From: CAYMYN01 sp964394665
GTDB lineage: Bacteria > Planctomycetota > UBA1135 > GCA-002686595
Assembly: GCA_964394665.1 (NCBI GenBank)
Contig: CAYMYN010000009.1
Location: 60,086 to 124,085, forward strand
Length of the DNA: 64,000 nt
Direction of reading: 5' to 3'
The translations under genes were made by a program, and so were the position numbers. Shown one piece after another: positions 1 to 8,112 of the stretch. Position 1 is the stretch's first letter, and every line of letters begins with the position of its first letter. Below the pieces are notes generated by a model, which made no database searches, was not told the DNA's origin, and saw only the letters and a program-made list of their open reading frames with translations.

Positions 1-2
1 TC

Positions 3-473
3 GGCACGATCCTGGGCGGCATCTGGGCCAACGACTCCTGGGGCCGTTTCTGGGGTTGGGATCCCAAGGAGAACGGCGCCTTGCTGATCTGCCTCTCGCA
101 GATCGCGATCCTGCACGGACGTTTGGGCGGTTACCTGCGCGAGCTCGGCCTGTGCGTCGCCGCGGCCTTCGGGGGCACGATCATCGCGTTCTCGTGGTGG
201 GGCGTGAACCTGCTCGGCGTGGGCCTGCACAGCTACGGCTTCACCAGCGGCGTGCACGGCGCCCTGTGGACCTACTACGTCCTGCAATGGGGCGTGTGCG
301 GGCTGGGCGCGGTCGCCTGGTGGCGCGAGCGCGCCGCGACTCGGGCGACGTCCGCGCGCATCGATTCGACCCGCGCGGCCCGGGATCGAGCCTCCGCGAG
401 CGACTCCCCCGAGCCCCCCGCGCCCCTGCCGCGGCCCTCGCTCCCGAGCGCCGCGGGCAGCCTTCAAGACTGA
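3..473 (+). CDS. ccsA: Cytochrome c biogenesis protein CcsA/ResC-like, C-terminal part
   Basis: The gene enters from the left edge of the window, so only the last 156 residues are present and the start is not visible. The fragment opens with GTILGGIWANDSWGRFWGWD followed by PKEN. This is the WGxFWxWDPKE haem-handling motif of the CcsA/CcmC/CcmF superfamily. Three hydrophobic segments follow, ending in a variable Ala/Pro/Ser-rich tail of about 55 residues. CcsA (ResC) works with ResB/Ccs1 to deliver haem and attach it to CXXCH motifs of exported cytochromes c in System II. Its position directly upstream of genes encoding 41 CXXCH motifs suits that job. It is probably the start or middle of the same locus. 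The family call is firm. The exact subtype (CcsA or CcmC-like) cannot be decided from the tail alone. Confidence 0.9.
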   Translation, partial: GTILGGIWANDSWGRFWGWDPKENGALLICLSQIAILHGRLGGYLRELGLCVAAAFGGTIIAFSWWGVNLLGVGLHSYGFTSGVHGALWTYYVLQWGVCGLGAVAWWRERAATRATSARIDSTRAARDRASASDSPEPPAPLPRPSLPSAAGSLQD

Positions 474-558
474 CCCGCGCCGGAGCCGATCGGGAACGCC
501 TGGGGGTGTCGCAGTGGGCGCGCCCGACGAACCCTCGTCCTCACGCGGAAGAACACAC

Positions 559-1254
559 ATGTCTCGACTCGGGTCCCCGATGTGGATCGTGCTCACGGGC
601 CTCGCCCTGACCCTCGGTAGCGGCTGCGCCGCGCCGCAGAAAGGGGCGGCCAGCATCCAGAGCGTCGACGGGCTGGTCGCCAACGTCGAGCGCGTGCACC
701 TCGAGGCCGAGGTCGGGCTCGACCGCGCGCGCGAAGCCATGGACTCCCTACGCGCGATCCTGCGCCACGACTTCCAGGGCGACGCCGGGAAGGCCTACTC
801 GGCGCTCGGCCAGGCCATCGAGCGCAGCAAGGCGCAGAGCGAACGGTTCGAGGCCAGCCTCGAGCCCATGAACCGCATGGCGGGCGAGGTCTTCGCCAAC
901 TGGACGCGCGACCTCGAGGCGATGAGCAGCCCGAACCTGCGGCAGAAGAGCGAGGAGCGCCGCCAGGTGACCCAGCAACGCTATGACGCGCTGCTTGCGA
1001 CCACCGAGCCGGTGGCGCTGGCCTTCAAGCGCTTCAACCTGCTGCTGCGCGACCACGCCCTGTTCCTCGGCCACGACTTCAACGCCGAGGCCATCGGGGT
1101 GCTGGGGGGCGAGATGGAGACCCTGCGCAAGCAGTACGAGGTGGTCGCGCTGCGCGTCGAGCGCCTGGGCGACGCCGCCCGCGAGTACGTGCGCACCAGC
1201 GCGCCGATCGCGACGGTCCAGCCCAGCGCTCCCACGCAGGCCCCGCGCCGCTGA
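559..1254 (+). CDS. DUF2959-like lipoprotein
   Basis: This 231-residue protein starts at ATG 559, preceded by a GGAAG ribosome site. An in-frame start at 514 would put untypical residues ahead of the signal peptide. The N-terminus is a lipoprotein signal with the lipobox LGSGC, lipidated Cys at residue 23. The rest is almost wholly alpha-helical and charged, with heptad-like spacing. It carries the pattern expected of DUF2959: a central W-x-R-D-L-E segment, an R-Y-x-x-L-L segment, and a late LFLGHDFNAEAIG segment. DUF2959 proteins are small exported helical proteins of unknown function. The gene ends 19 nt before the oxidoreductase gene and so probably shares its transcript. Its place inside a cytochrome locus suggests a periplasmic structural or assembly partner, but that is inference. 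Confidence 0.72.
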   Translation: MSRLGSPMWIVLTGLALTLGSGCAAPQKGAASIQSVDGLVANVERVHLEAEVGLDRAREAMDSLRAILRHDFQGDAGKAYSALGQAIERSKAQSERFEASLEPMNRMAGEVFANWTRDLEAMSSPNLRQKSEERRQVTQQRYDALLATTEPVALAFKRFNLLLRDHALFLGHDFNAEAIGVLGGEMETLRKQYEVVALRVERLGDAAREYVRTSAPIATVQPSAPTQAPRR

Positions 1255-1273
1255 TCGCCCGCTGACCCGCAGC

Positions 1274-3496
1274 ATGAGCTGGGCCGTCCTGATCGGCCTG
1301 GTGGCGATCCTCGGGGTGAGTCTCACCGCCCTCGTCGCACGCCGGGCGGAGCTGCGCGCGCTGCGCGGCGTGCTGCGTCGGCGCGAGGCCGCCCGGAGCA
1401 GCGGCGCCGACGCGGCGCCGCTGCGCCATCCGTTCGTCGACCTCTCGCGCTGCCTGGGCTGCGGCGCCTGCGTGCGGGCCTGTCCCGAGGAGGGCGTGCT
1501 CGAGCTGGTGCACGGCCAAGCGGCCCTCGTGCGCGGCGCGCGCTGCGTGGGCGCGGGCGAGTGCGCCCGTGAGTGTCCGACCGGCGCGATCACGCTCACC
1601 CTGGGGGATCTCAGCGCGCGGCGCGACGTGCCCGTGCTCGAGGAGGGGCTCGAGGTGGCCGGCAGACGGGACCTGTTCCTCGCGGGCGAGGTCACGGCCC
1701 AGGCGCTGATCGCGACCGCCGTGTCCCACGGCGTGCAGATCGCGGCGGAGGCGGCGCGGCGCGTCGCGGCGGGCGCCGGCGGGCCCGATCGGCTCGACCT
1801 CCTGATCGTCGGCGCGGGACCCGCGGGCCTGGCCTGCGCGCTCGAGGCCAAGCGCCGCGGCCTGCGCTTCCTCGTGTGGGAGCAGGAACAGGAACTCGGC
1901 GGCACGGTCGCGCGTTACCCGCGCGGCAAACTCGTGCTGACCCAACCGCTCGAGCTGCCCCTGCACGGACGCCTGGATCGGCGCACCTACTCGAAGGAGG
2001 AGCTGATCGGACTGTGGCAAGCGCTCGCCGCGCGCCACGACCTGCCGATCCGCACGGGCGCGACCTTCGTCTCGCTCGAGCCGCGCGCGGAGGGCGGCTA
2101 TGACGTGCTCGGCGATGCGGGCTGGGAGCGCGCGGCCTGCGTGTGCCTGGCGCTGGGCCGGCGCGGGACGCCCAATCGGTTGGGGGTGCCGGGGGAGGAG
2201 CTGCCCAAGGTCGCCTACGGCCTGCTCGACGCCCACGAACACGCCGGCCGGCGCGCGTTGGTCGTGGGCGGCGGCGACAGCGCGGTCGAGACGGCCCTCG
2301 GACTGGCGGCGCAGCCGGGCACGCAGGTGACGCTCTCCTACCGGCGCGCGGAGTTCTTCCGCCTGAAGGAGGCCAACGAACGACGGCTGGCGCGGGCCGT
2401 GGCCGAGGGGCGCCTGGCGCTCCTGATGGCGACCGAGGTGAGCGCGATCGCGCCCGACGCGGTCGAGCTGGTCGACACCCGCGGCCGACGCGCGCGCTTG
2501 CCGAACGACGACGTGTTCGTGCTCGCGGGCGGAAAGGCCCCCTTGGAGCTGCTCGAACGTGTGGGCGTGTCCTTCGACCCCGCGGCCCACCCGGCGGCGC
2601 CGGCCCTCGGCGAGCAGGGCTCCGGCCTGGTGCGGGCCCTCGGGATCGCTTTCGTCTGTTCGCTCGCGACCCTCGCCTTCGCGTTGTGGCACGCGGACTA
2701 CTACCTGGCGGACCTCGCCGAGCGGCCGGGTCACGTCAAGCACGACTGGTTGCGGCCGGGGCGCGGGTTGGGGCTGGCGCTTGGGATCGCCTCGGTCGCG
2801 CTGGTCGCGGCCAACCTCGCGTACCTCGTGCGGCGGGCGGCGAACCCGCGGCGGCGCTGGGGTTCGTTGCGCTCGTGGATGACGGTGCACGTCGCCACGG
2901 GTGTGGCCGCGTTGCTGCTGGCGTTGCTGCACGGCGCGATGTCCCCCGGGGACACGGTCGGGGGGCGCGCCTTCTGGCTCATGGGCGCCTTGGTCGCGAC
3001 CGGGGCCGTCGGCCGTTACGTCTACGCCTACGTGCCGCGCGCGGCCAACGGGCGTGAGCTCGAGTTGGCCGAGGTGCGCGGGCGGTTGGGCGCGCTCGCC
3101 GAGGGCTTCGAGCGGCTGAACCCGGAGCTCGCGCGGCTGGTGCAGGGCGAAGTCGACGCGCTCGTCGAGCGCCGCCAGTGGCGCGCGAGCTTGCCGATGC
3201 GGCTCTTGGCCTTGGTCGGCGCCGAGCGGGCCCTCGGGAGTCTGCTGTCGCGCATGCGGGCCGCCGGACGCGCCGCGGGCCTCTCCCCGGTGCAGCTCGC
3301 CGAAGCCGAATCCCTCACGCGCCGCGCGCACCGCGCCGCGCTGTGGACCGCACACCTCGAGGACCTGCGCGGGTTGCTCTCGGCCTGGCGCTGGATCCAC
3401 CGCTGGGGGGCGCTGCTGCTCGTGCTGCTGGTGCTGATGCACGTCGCCTACGCCCTGCTGTACGGCTCGCACCGCTTCGACGGAGGGTCGCCGTGA
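1274..3496 (+). CDS. Fused 2[4Fe-4S] ferredoxin / FAD-NAD(P) oxidoreductase / membrane cytochrome b
   Basis: This 740-residue protein has an N-terminal hydrophobic segment (residues 1-20). It is followed by a dicluster ferredoxin domain with C60, C63, C66 and C70, then C91, C97 and C101; residue 94 is Ala where a fourth Cys would sit. A thioredoxin-reductase-like flavoprotein follows, with an FAD GxGxxG at about residue 180 and a nucleotide-binding VVGGGDSAVE at about 332. The C-terminal third has about five membrane helices. Two of them carry His pairs at an exact H-x13-H spacing (H539/H553 and H709/H723), the geometry that holds two stacked b haems in cytochrome b proteins. The predicted role is to pass electrons from cytoplasmic NAD(P)H or ferredoxin across the inner membrane to periplasmic haems. 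Its stop overlaps the next start (GTGA). Domain calls are firm; electron direction is inferred. Confidence 0.85.
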   Translation: MSWAVLIGLVAILGVSLTALVARRAELRALRGVLRRREAARSSGADAAPLRHPFVDLSRCLGCGACVRACPEEGVLELVHGQAALVRGARCVGAGECARECPTGAITLTLGDLSARRDVPVLEEGLEVAGRRDLFLAGEVTAQALIATAVSHGVQIAAEAARRVAAGAGGPDRLDLLIVGAGPAGLACALEAKRRGLRFLVWEQEQELGGTVARYPRGKLVLTQPLELPLHGRLDRRTYSKEELIGLWQALAARHDLPIRTGATFVSLEPRAEGGYDVLGDAGWERAACVCLALGRRGTPNRLGVPGEELPKVAYGLLDAHEHAGRRALVVGGGDSAVETALGLAAQPGTQVTLSYRRAEFFRLKEANERRLARAVAEGRLALLMATEVSAIAPDAVELVDTRGRRARLPNDDVFVLAGGKAPLELLERVGVSFDPAAHPAAPALGEQGSGLVRALGIAFVCSLATLAFALWHADYYLADLAERPGHVKHDWLRPGRGLGLALGIASVALVAANLAYLVRRAANPRRRWGSLRSWMTVHVATGVAALLLALLHGAMSPGDTVGGRAFWLMGALVATGAVGRYVYAYVPRAANGRELELAEVRGRLGALAEGFERLNPELARLVQGEVDALVERRQWRASLPMRLLALVGAERALGSLLSRMRAAGRAAGLSPVQLAEAESLTRRAHRAALWTAHLEDLRGLLSAWRWIHRWGALLLVLLVLMHVAYALLYGSHRFDGGSP

Positions 3497-5607
3497 GCGC
3501 GCCGCAGCTCCAGCACGGGGAGCCGCGCCGCATCCGGCCCCAGCTCCTGATCGCGTTCTTCAGCTTGCTGTGCGTGGCGGCGATCGCGCTCGTGGACGGC
3601 GGACGCACGTCACCGGGCACGCTCTCGGCGGTGCACGGGCAGATCCCCGAGCTGCAAGGGCGCATGGGTTGCGTGCAGTGCCACGGGGGTTGGTTCTCGA
3701 GCATGGCCGACGCGTGCCTGGACTGCCACGATCCGATCGCGCACCAACTTGAGGCGGGAACCGGGCTGCACGGGACTCTGGGCGCGGCCGGTCGGCGCTG
3801 CGCCGAATGCCACAGCGACCACCACGGCACCGCCTTCGCCCTGGTCGGCCGACACAGCTTCGTGCGCGCCGGGGTGCCGGATCCCGAGCACTTCGACCAC
3901 GCGCGCGTGGGCTTCGAGATGGGCGGCCGGCACCTCGAGCTCGACTGCTCGGCGTGCCACGAACACGCCGAGGCCGCGCTGCTCCTGCCCGGCCAGCGGC
4001 GTTTCCTCGGACTCTCGCAGTCCTGCGCGAGCTGCCACGACGACCCGCACCAGGGCGCGATGCGGATCGGATGCGCCGAGTGCCACACGCAGACGGACTT
4101 CGACGAACACTTCGCGCGGGGGCATGAAGCGCACCTGCCGCTCGTCGGGGGCCATGCGCCGCTCGATTGCCGCGCGTGCCACGCGGCGCAGGGGAGTCAC
4201 GCGCTCGAGGCGTTGCTCTCCAAGGACGCGCGCCCCGCGGCCCGCGCCTGCCTGGATTGCCACCCCTCGCCCCACGGCGCGGCGTTCCTGGGCGGCAACG
4301 CGGCCCTCGCCCGATCCGCGCTCGAGACGAGTTGCGTCGCCTGCCACGCCCACGAACACACGAGTTTCCGCGACGAGCGTCTCGAGCTCACCCCCGCCCA
4401 ACACGCCCTCTCGGGCTTCGCACTGACTGCGCCCCACGCGGACCTCTCCTGTGCGCAGTGCCACGCGCCCGAACTCGCCTTCGAGTCGCGCCACCCCGGC
4501 CGCCGCCCGCAGGATTGCGCGAGCTGCCACACCGACCCGCACGGCGGCCAGTTCGACGACGGGCCCTTCGCCACCCAAGGTTGCGTCGCTTGCCACGACG
4601 CGCACGCCTTCGAGCCGCACCGCTTCGACGTCGCCCTGCACGCGCGCACCGCCTTCCCGCTCGAGCACAGCCACCTGGCGGTCGCTTGCGAGACGTGCCA
4701 CACCTCGCCCGAGCAGGGCGGCCCGCGGGCTTTTGCGGGGACCTCGCCGCGCTGCGACGCTTGCCACGCCGACGCGCACCGCGGTTTCTTCGAGCAGCGC
4801 CGGCCCGAGGAGCGCGGCGACTGCGCGCGCTGCCACCTGCCGAGCACCTTCGCCGACGTGCCCGAGGGCCGCTTCGACCACGGCCACTGGACCGGCTTCC
4901 CGATCCTCGGCGCCCACGAGCAGGAAGGCTGCGCCGCCTGCCACGCGCGCTCGAGCGAGCCCGATCCCACGGGCCGCACCCTGGGCCGCGCGAGCGAACG
5001 CTTCGCCCCCGTGCCCGCGGTGTACGACCCGGCGGACCTGGGCCAGACCTGTGCCGCTTGCCACCGCGATCCGCACGCGGGGCGCTTCGAGGCCACCGGC
5101 CTGCCGGCGTTTCTCGAGGACCGGGCGGGTTGCGCGCGCTGCCACGGCGAACACTCCTTCCGCGATCTGCCCCACGGCTTCGACCACGGCCTCTGGACGG
5201 GCTTCGCGCTCGAGGGCGCCCATGCGAGCGCCGCCTGCAGCGCTTGCCACGAGCCCCTGCGACGACCCGATCCGACCGGGCGCACCTGGGGTCCGGCGCG
5301 CGGCACGGCCTGCGCCGATTGCCACGCGGACCCGCACGCCGGGCAGTTCGCCTTCCAGGGGCGCACCGACTGCGCGAGCTGCCACCGCGACACGCACGAG
5401 TTCCAGCGGCTCGCCTTCGACCACGATTGGGATTCGCGGTTCCCGCTCGGTGGATCGCACCGCGACCTGGACTGCGCGGCCTGCCACCGGCCGACGCGCA
5501 TCGGCGACGAGACGGTGGTCCGGTACAAGCCGCTGGGGACGGCCTGCACCGACTGCCACGGGACACAGGGCGGTTCGCTGCGGCGGACCCCGGGGGGCCG
5601 ACGATGA
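3493..5607 (+). CDS. 23-haem c-type cytochrome
   Basis: This 704-residue protein starts at GTG 3493, overlapping the previous stop by 4 nt. A single hydrophobic stretch (about residues 16-33) acts as signal peptide or membrane anchor. Everything after it is haem-binding: I count 23 CXXCH motifs. Several fall in a recurring unit of the form FDHxxWTGFxLxGAHxxxxCxxCH, with intervening CHxDPHxGxF segments whose extra His residues could be distal haem ligands. This repeat style is seen in cytochrome c3-like multihaem proteins. Such a protein would form a long nanowire-like haem chain in the periplasm, or one passing into the barrel encoded next door. The gene overlaps the beta-barrel gene by 4 nt (ATGA), implying coupled translation. 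The family is certain. The exact cellular location and the acceptor are inferred. Confidence 0.93.
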   Translation: MSAPQLQHGEPRRIRPQLLIAFFSLLCVAAIALVDGGRTSPGTLSAVHGQIPELQGRMGCVQCHGGWFSSMADACLDCHDPIAHQLEAGTGLHGTLGAAGRRCAECHSDHHGTAFALVGRHSFVRAGVPDPEHFDHARVGFEMGGRHLELDCSACHEHAEAALLLPGQRRFLGLSQSCASCHDDPHQGAMRIGCAECHTQTDFDEHFARGHEAHLPLVGGHAPLDCRACHAAQGSHALEALLSKDARPAARACLDCHPSPHGAAFLGGNAALARSALETSCVACHAHEHTSFRDERLELTPAQHALSGFALTAPHADLSCAQCHAPELAFESRHPGRRPQDCASCHTDPHGGQFDDGPFATQGCVACHDAHAFEPHRFDVALHARTAFPLEHSHLAVACETCHTSPEQGGPRAFAGTSPRCDACHADAHRGFFEQRRPEERGDCARCHLPSTFADVPEGRFDHGHWTGFPILGAHEQEGCAACHARSSEPDPTGRTLGRASERFAPVPAVYDPADLGQTCAACHRDPHAGRFEATGLPAFLEDRAGCARCHGEHSFRDLPHGFDHGLWTGFALEGAHASAACSACHEPLRRPDPTGRTWGPARGTACADCHADPHAGQFAFQGRTDCASCHRDTHEFQRLAFDHDWDSRFPLGGSHRDLDCAACHRPTRIGDETVVRYKPLGTACTDCHGTQGGSLRRTPGGRR

Positions 5608-7316
5608 TCGGGTTCTTGGCCGGTGTCTGGCTCGCGCTCGGGGCGCAGCCGGCTCCCGCCGTGCCGCCGCGGCGAGCGGGCGCGCAGGAAGGGGGCGAGG
5701 TCCAGGCCCGCGGCCGGGTGCAGATCGAGCTGCGGGTGAGCGCGGTGCTCGACACCGCGCGGGCCGTGATCGACCGCGGGGCACGGGACGGGTTCCGGGT
5801 GGGGGACGAGCTCGTGCTCCTGCCGCGCGCCGGCGGACGCTATCGGGCGCGGGTCGTGGAGCTCAGCGAGCGCTCGGCCACGATCGAGGTCATCGACCTG
5901 GGCCTGCGGCCGACCGCCGGCATGCGCGGCGAGAGCTGGTTGCCCGCGCGGCGCTTCGAGGGCGCCGCGCCGCGCGCGCAGGACGCGCCGAGCGGAGCCG
6001 TCGACGAAGGGACGGACTACCCCTGGCGCACCGACGATCCGGATTGGGAGCCGGGCATGTCCTTGCTCGCGGGCCTGCGCGCGCCGCGGCCCGCGGAGCG
6101 CGCGCCGCTGCTGCGCGGCCGGGCCTTCAGCGCCTTCGACGGCATCTGGTCCGAGGAGGGCGGGCGCTCGTCCACGCTGTTGCGCGCCGGGACCGACGTC
6201 GCCTACGACAACCTGACCGGCCGCGGGGACACGCTGCGCGTCGCGCTCGAGTGGGAGCAACGGGCCTTCGACCTCCCCGACCAGGACGACGTGGCGCGCC
6301 GGCGTTTGCGCATCGAGCGCCTCTCGTACCTACGCGGCGGGGATCGCTTCGATCCCGTGCGCCTGGAGTTCGGGCGTTTCCTGCACCACGCGCTGCCCGC
6401 GCTCGGCATGCTCGACGGGGTCGAGTGGTCGAAGCGCACCGACGCCGGGCACCGCTACGGCGTCAGCGCCGGTTGGATGCCCGAGCCCGACTGGCGCCAG
6501 CGAACGGGCCAGGACTTCCAACTGGCCGCCTTCGGCCGCTGGGTCGCGGACCAGGGCGAGCGGCTCAGCGCCGCCGCCGGAGTTCAGAAGACCTGGCACA
6601 ACGGGGCGCCGGATCGCGACCTGGTGGTGCTGGAGTCGCAGTACCTGCCCGCCGAGGGTTGGCGCGCGAGCGGGACCCTGTGGATCGACCTGTATGGCTC
6701 GGGCGACGGGGCCAAGGGCTCCGGCGTGGAGCTGACCCAGGCCCAGCTCGGCGCCTGGCGCGACTACGGCGGGCGCTTCGGCCTGGGGCTCGTCTACACG
6801 CACCTCGCCTTCCCCGAGCTCGAGCGCAACGAGGTCCTGCCGCCGGTGGCCCTCGAACAACTCGCGGAGGACTTCGTCGACCGCTTGGGCGTCGACGTTT
6901 GGTGGGAGGCGTTGCGCGAGGGCCGCGTGACCGCCCGCGTGGGGGTCTGGAACGACCAGGACGACAGCGGGGGCGACGTGGACGTCGGCCTCGAGCTGCG
7001 CGAGCGCCTGGGCCGCGGCTCGCGCCTGTTCGCGAACGCATTTGTCGTCGACGGGCGTTTCGTCGACGTGCTCGGCCTGCGCGGCGGCGCGGGGCTCGTG
7101 GCCGGGAGCACCCAGGCCGACGTCTTCTACGAGCTCGCCAACCACCGCGTGGAGGGCTTCTCCGCGGACAGCGACGAGATCCCGCAGCATCGGGCGCGGG
7201 CCAGCGTGGCCTGGCGCCCCGCGCCGTCCTGGAGCGCCTCGCTCTATCTCGAAGGCATCGACCGCGACACGGACCGCAGCGCGGCCCTGGGAGTGTTCCT
7301 GCAATGGTTGTTCTGA
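5604..7316 (+). CDS. Predicted outer-membrane beta-barrel (porin of porin-cytochrome conduit)
   Basis: This 570-residue protein has a short signal peptide (about residues 1-20). A soluble beta-rich domain follows at about residues 35-115, with a DGFRVGD turn reminiscent of exported protein-interaction domains. From about residue 170 the sequence alternates hydrophobic and polar residues in short strands with Gly/Asp-rich turns. It ends in VFLQWLF, a terminal aromatic residue as required by BAM-assembled barrels. There are no haem motifs. The gene lies between two multihaem cytochrome genes and overlaps both (4 nt upstream, 13 nt downstream). This is the layout of MtrB or porin-cytochrome (Pcc) systems, where the barrel sheaths a cytochrome through the outer membrane. 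I see no specific sequence match to MtrB, so the role rests on strand pattern and context. Confidence 0.75.
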   Translation: MIGFLAGVWLALGAQPAPAVPPRRAGAQEGGEVQARGRVQIELRVSAVLDTARAVIDRGARDGFRVGDELVLLPRAGGRYRARVVELSERSATIEVIDLGLRPTAGMRGESWLPARRFEGAAPRAQDAPSGAVDEGTDYPWRTDDPDWEPGMSLLAGLRAPRPAERAPLLRGRAFSAFDGIWSEEGGRSSTLLRAGTDVAYDNLTGRGDTLRVALEWEQRAFDLPDQDDVARRRLRIERLSYLRGGDRFDPVRLEFGRFLHHALPALGMLDGVEWSKRTDAGHRYGVSAGWMPEPDWRQRTGQDFQLAAFGRWVADQGERLSAAAGVQKTWHNGAPDRDLVVLESQYLPAEGWRASGTLWIDLYGSGDGAKGSGVELTQAQLGAWRDYGGRFGLGLVYTHLAFPELERNEVLPPVALEQLAEDFVDRLGVDVWWEALREGRVTARVGVWNDQDDSGGDVDVGLELRERLGRGSRLFANAFVVDGRFVDVLGLRGGAGLVAGSTQADVFYELANHRVEGFSADSDEIPQHRARASVAWRPAPSWSASLYLEGIDRDTDRSAALGVFLQWLF

Positions 7317-7960
7317 ACCGACGGCGCGAGCTCGTCCTCGCGGCCGGGGCCCTGCTGCTGCTGGGGATCGCCTGCGCGCTCCCCGGCCCGCACTCGATGG
7401 AGCGCCACCGCTGGTGGGCGGGCCTGGGGCCCGTGCTGCCGCACGCGAGTTTCCCGGCCGAGTGTTCCCTGTGCCACGTCGGCGCCGGTTGGAACGAGCT
7501 GCGCGCGGACTTCTCCTTCGATCACGCCGAACGCACCGGCGTGCCGCTCCAGGGCGCCCACGAGGCGGCCCGTTGTCTGCGTTGCCACAACGACCGCGGA
7601 CCGGTCGAGACCTTCGCCGCCCAGGGCTGCGCCGGTTGCCACGACGACGTGCACCAGGGGCGCCTGGGGAACGACTGCCGCAGTTGCCACACCGAGGTGG
7701 ATTGGCGCGCGGTCGGCCAACACGAGCGCCACGCCCGCACCCGCTTCCCCCTCACCGGTGCCCACGCGGCCACGGCCTGCCAACGTTGCCACCCGGGCGC
7801 GGACGTGGGTCACTTCGTGCCGACCGACATCCAGTGCGCCTCCTGCCACCAGGCCGATCTGGCGGCGACGGTGTTGCCGAACCACATCGCGCTCGGCTGG
7901 GTCGATCGCTGCGACCGGTGCCACATGCCGACCATCTGGCAGCAGGCCGAGATTCGCTGA
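7304..7960 (+). CDS. 7-haem c-type cytochrome
   Basis: This 218-residue protein starts at ATG 7304, inside the end of the barrel gene, with a 13-nt overlap. The first about 25 residues are a basic-then-hydrophobic segment ending LLGIAC. It could serve as signal peptide, uncleaved anchor or weak lipobox. Seven CXXCH motifs follow. At least two sit in the same FxHxxxTxxPLxGAHxxxxCxxCH unit used by the 23-haem protein, so the two are probably related by duplication. Its size is similar to small periplasmic shuttles such as c3-type proteins. In the operon it is translationally coupled to the barrel, which favours a role as the periplasmic or barrel-plug cytochrome of one complex. The haem count is read directly from the sequence; the role is inferred. 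Confidence 0.9.
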   Translation: MVVLNRRRELVLAAGALLLLGIACALPGPHSMERHRWWAGLGPVLPHASFPAECSLCHVGAGWNELRADFSFDHAERTGVPLQGAHEAARCLRCHNDRGPVETFAAQGCAGCHDDVHQGRLGNDCRSCHTEVDWRAVGQHERHARTRFPLTGAHAATACQRCHPGADVGHFVPTDIQCASCHQADLAATVLPNHIALGWVDRCDRCHMPTIWQQAEIR

Positions 7961-8112
7961 GACGGGAGCGACGCCCGCGGGTCGGAGCCCGTCTCGACCT
8001 GGTACGCGGACCGCGGTCGGATCCCGTCGCGCTCAAGGCGTCGATCGGCGCGGGCCGAGAAGGTGCGCGTAGGGCGGACGCGGGGAACGGCGGGGGGATC
8101 GGGGGGCAGCGC

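Noticed and set aside
3610..5784. A 724-codon minus-strand frame over the 23-haem cytochrome.
   Set aside because: It is the shadow of the repeated CXXCH codons; the plus strand has all the motifs and operon overlaps.
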